Source: Paenibacillus sp. FSL H3-0469 (lineage in GTDB: Bacteria; Bacillota; Bacilli; Paenibacillales; Paenibacillaceae). From it: a stretch of DNA of 64,000 nt. Below are positions 60,858 through 64,000 of the stretch, one piece after another (position 1 is the first letter of the stretch; each line of letters starts with the position of its first letter). Made by a program: the position numbers and the translations under genes. Where the stretch lies: contig NZ_CP150302.1 of NCBI RefSeq assembly GCF_038051945.1, positions 7,564,001-7,628,000 on the forward strand, in the 5' to 3' direction. Under the pieces are notes generated by a model, which did not search any database, was not told where the DNA came from, and worked only from the letters and a program-made list of their open reading frames with translations.

Positions 60858-63800
60858 TTATAGCAGGGAGAGCTTGAACTTGAACGTATACGGACGGCCC
60901 GCAAGCAGCGTGAACTGCTCATGCGTTGGCGCACCCCAGCTGTCGTCGCCGCCGACACCCATTTGCTTGTAATTGACACGCAGCACGGTTTTGTCAGAGG
61001 CTGGAAGCTTGTAGCCGTGGTCGCTGGCTTCAAGCTCAGCCGGAGACCAAGGGAGCGCATTAACTTCAAGCGGCAGCGCGCCTTCTACGGATAATCCGTG
61101 TCCTTCGTGTCCTGCGGTAACGGAAGCGAACCGGACATCCGTCTTGTTGCCGCATTCCTGAGGGCGGAGGTAATCCGTGAACTGCTCACTGACCTTGCCT
61201 GTGTAGAGTCCCAGCGGAGCTCCAGCCTTACGGTCCCAATAGTTCTCATGCGGCCCGCGGCCATACCAGGAGATCGTGTCCAGACTGCTGTCCAGTTCGA
61301 AGACCATTCCGAATTCCGGGATCTCCGGCAGGCTGCTGCTGCCCGGGTTCAGCTCCTGGACAATCTCGACAGAACCATCTGTGCGAATCTCGTAATGCAC
61401 ACGCAGAGTGGACTGCGGCTGCGCACCCAGCAGATAGTCGGCGGTCACGAAGCCGAGATTGCCTTCCACGCGGCAGCTGAACCGGGCCAGCTGACGCTCA
61501 TAGGAGGCTTCCTTCCAGACGGCGCAGCGCTCGGGATGCTTGTTGCCGAGATCGTTGTCGGTTACGGCCCGCCAGAAGTTAGGTCTGGCCGGTGTCAGCA
61601 GATACTCCTTCCCGGAGGACTTCAGAGAAGTAAGCGCGCCGGTTGCAGTCTCGAAGGAGAGCGCAAAGGCGTTGCCCTCAAAGGTCAGGAAGCCATCCTG
61701 CTCGTTGACCTGTAGCGTATTGCCTGAGCTATCCGGGTTGCCGGATGGAATGTACGGGGTTAACACGAACTGTTCCCAGGCAATTTCATGCGCGGCCTCA
61801 GACCAGGCGGTTGCGTTCTCTTGAACAAATGACACCGTTAGCACTGCTTCCTTGTCCGATTCAAGCAGCGCTGAATCCAGAGGAACCGTGAAGCTGGCTG
61901 CTTCGCCAGGCGCTGCGGAGAGCGGCAATTGTCCTTCCTGGGCCGCCCTGCCGTTCAGGGCCAGCGTCCATCTCAGCTGATAGTCTGCCAGATCCGTGAA
62001 CAGGAAGTTGTTGCGGGCCTCGAAGCTTCCGCTCTTCAGATCAAGGGCAGTGATGATAATATTCTGATAGCATTTCTTCACCTCGTAGAGCTTAGGCGTC
62101 ACGCTGCGGTCCGCGAACAGCAGCCCGTTGCCGCTGAAGTTGCCGTCATGCGGCTGCTCCCCGAAATCTCCGCCGTAAGCCAGATAAGACACGCCTTCAG
62201 GAGTGGTTGTGCGGATCGCCTGATCCACCCAGTCCCAGATGAATCCGCCCTGAATGCTGTCATATTTGTCGAACAGCTCGGTGTACAGATGCAGGCCGCC
62301 GCAGGAGTTGCCCATGGCATGGCTATACTCGCATAGAATATAAGGCTTCTTCGGATTGCTGAGCGCATACTCCACGACTTCATCCGGCTTGATGTACATC
62401 GTTGATTCAATATCGCTGGCCGCGTCCGAAGGTCTGTAATGATAAGTACCTTCATAATGCACCGGACGGGTCGGGTCTGCTTGCTTCAAGTGGTCATACA
62501 TGGCCAGGAAGTTATCGCCGCCGAAGGATTCGTTGCCAAGCGACCAGATGATGACAGACGTGTGGTTCTTGTCGCGCTGCATCATGGAGTTACAGCGGTC
62601 AATGACGTTCGCGCGCCATTCCGGGCGGCTGCCGGGAACGTTGCCCTCATGCAGTTCCTTCTGCCCGTATTGCCAGGAGCCATGTGTCTCCAGGTTCGTC
62701 TCGTCGATCACATAGAGACCGTATTCGTCGCACAGCTCGTACCATACCGACTGGTTCGGATAGTGGGAGGTGCGTACGGCATTGATATTGTGCAGCTTCA
62801 TCAGCTTGATGTCGGTGATCATATCTTCCTTGGAGAGCGCACGGCCGGTATCGCAGGAGAATTCATGGCGGTTCGTTCCCTTGAATACGATCCGTTTGCC
62901 GTTGATCTTCATCAGGCCGTCCTGGATCTCGAAGGTCCGGAAGCCCGTCTTGCAGCTGAGCGCCTCCAGCAGCTCTCCCTGATCGTTCTTCACCGAAATC
63001 AGCAGGGTGTAGAGGTTAGGCTTCTCCGCGCTCCATTTCAGCGGGTTCTTCACGGCTGCGGACAGCTTAAGGAGCTGAGTTCCCTCCCCTTCAAAAGCAA
63101 ACCCGGCTGACACAGGCGCTGCCCATGCCGGTTGCTGTTTGCTGTCGTAGAGCTGCACCTCTACGGAATGTGCCCCGGTGACCCGGTTATAATAGTTCTC
63201 CAGCGTCAGGTCGACTTGCAGCTCCGCATCGGTGAAGGTCTTGTCCAGCCCGGTGCGGACGAAGAAGTCGGCTACCCGCACCGGAGGCGCAGTGTAGAGA
63301 TAGACATCGCGGAAAATTCCGCTCAGACGCCAGAAGTCCTGATCTTCGAGCCAGCTCGCATCACACCAGCGGTAGACTTCAACGGCCAGCTTGTTCTCGC
63401 CGGGAAGCAGGTAGGCAGTGATATCGAATTCTGACGGTGTGAAGGTATCCTCAGAGTATCCGGCAAGTTCTCCGTTCACCCATACATAAAAGGCCGATTC
63501 CACACCCTGGAAGCTGAGGAATACAGGTTGTCCGTCCCAATCCTGCGGAACGCTGAAAGAACGGATATAGGAGCCTACCGGATTGTATACCGTCGGAGCG
63601 AAGGGAGGCTTCAGATCCGGCTCGGACACTTCCCAAGGATAGCGGACATTGGTGTACTGGGGATAATCATATCCCTGGAACTGCCAGTGGGAAGGAACGG
63701 TGATATCTGCCCAGCCGGCAGCGTCGTATCCGGTTTTATAGAAGTCCTTGATCCGTGCATCCGGTGTTTCGGCAAAAGCAAATTTCCACGTTCCGTTCAG

Positions 63801-63971
63801 CGACTGGTAACGGGAGGAGGAAGCTTTATCCCCTTGCAGAGCATCGGCTGCTGCCGGGAAGGACATCATGGAGGCATGGGCGTCTATACGGTTCAATTGA
63901 AAAATCTCAGGATTATTGTTCCATTCGGGATATCCGTTGGCAGGCTGCTGATATGAGAGTTTGTTGCGCAA
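60858..63971 (-). CDS. lacZ: Beta-galactosidase, GH2 family
   Basis: Glycoside hydrolase of 1,037 residues, the standard length of LacZ, which cleaves terminal beta-galactosides such as lactose. Domain order: sugar-binding domain (PSHWQFQGYDYPQYTNVRYP), immunoglobulin-like domain, TIM barrel, then beta-gal small chain. The acid/base Glu is in IWSLGNESFGG and the nucleophile Glu is in ILCEYSHAMGNS; DETNLETHG is also typical. The start is TTG at 63971 with AAGGAG 7 bp upstream. No signal peptide, so cytoplasmic. No lac permease or regulator is visible before the window ends. Confidence 0.96.
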   Translation of the reverse strand: MRNKLSYQQPANGYPEWNNNPEIFQLNRIDAHASMMSFPAAADALQGDKASSSRYQSLNGTWKFAFAETPDARIKDFYKTGYDAAGWADITVPSHWQFQGYDYPQYTNVRYPWEVSEPDLKPPFAPTVYNPVGSYIRSFSVPQDWDGQPVFLSFQGVESAFYVWVNGELAGYSEDTFTPSEFDITAYLLPGENKLAVEVYRWCDASWLEDQDFWRLSGIFRDVYLYTAPPVRVADFFVRTGLDKTFTDAELQVDLTLENYYNRVTGAHSVEVQLYDSKQQPAWAAPVSAGFAFEGEGTQLLKLSAAVKNPLKWSAEKPNLYTLLISVKNDQGELLEALSCKTGFRTFEIQDGLMKINGKRIVFKGTNRHEFSCDTGRALSKEDMITDIKLMKLHNINAVRTSHYPNQSVWYELCDEYGLYVIDETNLETHGSWQYGQKELHEGNVPGSRPEWRANVIDRCNSMMQRDKNHTSVIIWSLGNESFGGDNFLAMYDHLKQADPTRPVHYEGTYHYRPSDAASDIESTMYIKPDEVVEYALSNPKKPYILCEYSHAMGNSCGGLHLYTELFDKYDSIQGGFIWDWVDQAIRTTTPEGVSYLAYGGDFGEQPHDGNFSGNGLLFADRSVTPKLYEVKKCYQNIIITALDLKSGSFEARNNFLFTDLADYQLRWTLALNGRAAQEGQLPLSAAPGEAASFTVPLDSALLESDKEAVLTVSFVQENATAWSEAAHEIAWEQFVLTPYIPSGNPDSSGNTLQVNEQDGFLTFEGNAFALSFETATGALTSLKSSGKEYLLTPARPNFWRAVTDNDLGNKHPERCAVWKEASYERQLARFSCRVEGNLGFVTADYLLGAQPQSTLRVHYEIRTDGSVEIVQELNPGSSSLPEIPEFGMVFELDSSLDTISWYGRGPHENYWDRKAGAPLGLYTGKVSEQFTDYLRPQECGNKTDVRFASVTAGHEGHGLSVEGALPLEVNALPWSPAELEASDHGYKLPASDKTVLRVNYKQMGVGGDDSWGAPTHEQFTLLAGRPYTFKFKLSLL

Positions 63972-64000
63972 GTTAACATCTCCTTATATTGTTATATTCA

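Noticed and set aside
60604..60972. 122-codon plus-strand frame near the lacZ end
   Set aside because: It is antisense to the lacZ 3' end, spans the lacZ terminator, and has no ribosome binding site or recognisable product.
1..64000. CRISPR arrays, rRNA and tRNA genes
   Set aside because: No regularly spaced direct repeats with unique spacers and no cloverleaf or rRNA sequence were seen by eye; a dedicated scan was not possible.

Overview
The window looks like chromosomal DNA of a spore-forming Paenibacillus-type Firmicute. Evidence for this is the moderately GC-rich coding DNA, strong purine-rich ribosome binding sites, frequent TTG/GTG starts, a YesM/YesN two-component pair beside an LplABC-type sugar transporter, a YheC/YheD spore-coat ATP-grasp protein, a RacA-like chromosome anchor, HelD, and a Trp-specific T-box in front of trpS. 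No rRNA, tRNA, CRISPR array, phage gene or transposase gene was found. Assignment to a genus is inference from gene content, not from a marker gene.

Layout. 1-7.4 kb: a truncated AraC regulator diverges from a sugar-uptake operon (two permeases and a lipoprotein), followed by its sensor kinase and response regulator. 7.4-13.5 kb: a YheC/D protein diverges from an unusual adenylate-forming ligase/SbnA fusion, followed by a UMF1-type MFS transporter and a phosphodiesterase. 13.9-16.9 kb: a metal ABC operon with a Mn-type ligand set (His-His-Glu-Asp) and an MntR-like operator. 17-25.5 kb: an O-methyltransferase/LysR pair, a DUF2975-HTH-DUF817 trio, a saccharopine-dehydrogenase-like protein, a LuxR regulator, an FMN reductase, a Rieske oxygenase and a histidine phosphatase. 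25.6-29.2 kb: two redox enzymes, each beside a MarR gene and a clear array of operators. 29.4-42.2 kb: a TetR-MFS-ABC export cassette and an ABC-2 pair, split by an AT-rich 5.3-kb islet (ECF sigma, membrane protein, ATPase, two tandemly duplicated permeases) bounded by a 63-bp direct repeat. 42.3-53.9 kb: trpS with its T-box, a serine hydrolase, MerR and two GNAT genes, an MhqR-like-controlled dioxygenase/flavin reductase pair, helD, an aldo/keto reductase and a LysR gene. 54.1-57 kb: a small unassigned cluster (MerR, unknown protein, HTH fused to a ParB-like domain, a second ParB-like protein, P-loop kinase). 57.1-64 kb: an ECF sigma with a probable anti-sigma, an APH/CotS-like kinase, a racA-like gene and lacZ.

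Most notable: (i) the 63-bp direct repeat that copies the 3' end of an ABC ATPase gene and brackets the AT-rich sigma/ABC islet without a recombinase; (ii) the ligase-SbnA fusion with no SbnB partner; (iii) two related ParB/Srx-like proteins, one with an intact and one with an eroded DGxHR box; (iv) a ~255-bp structured repeat with terminal inverted repeats, present in the 5' regions of two transporter operons in the same orientation; (v) several regularly spaced operator arrays.

All assignments rest on reading motifs and gene order. No database search was run.
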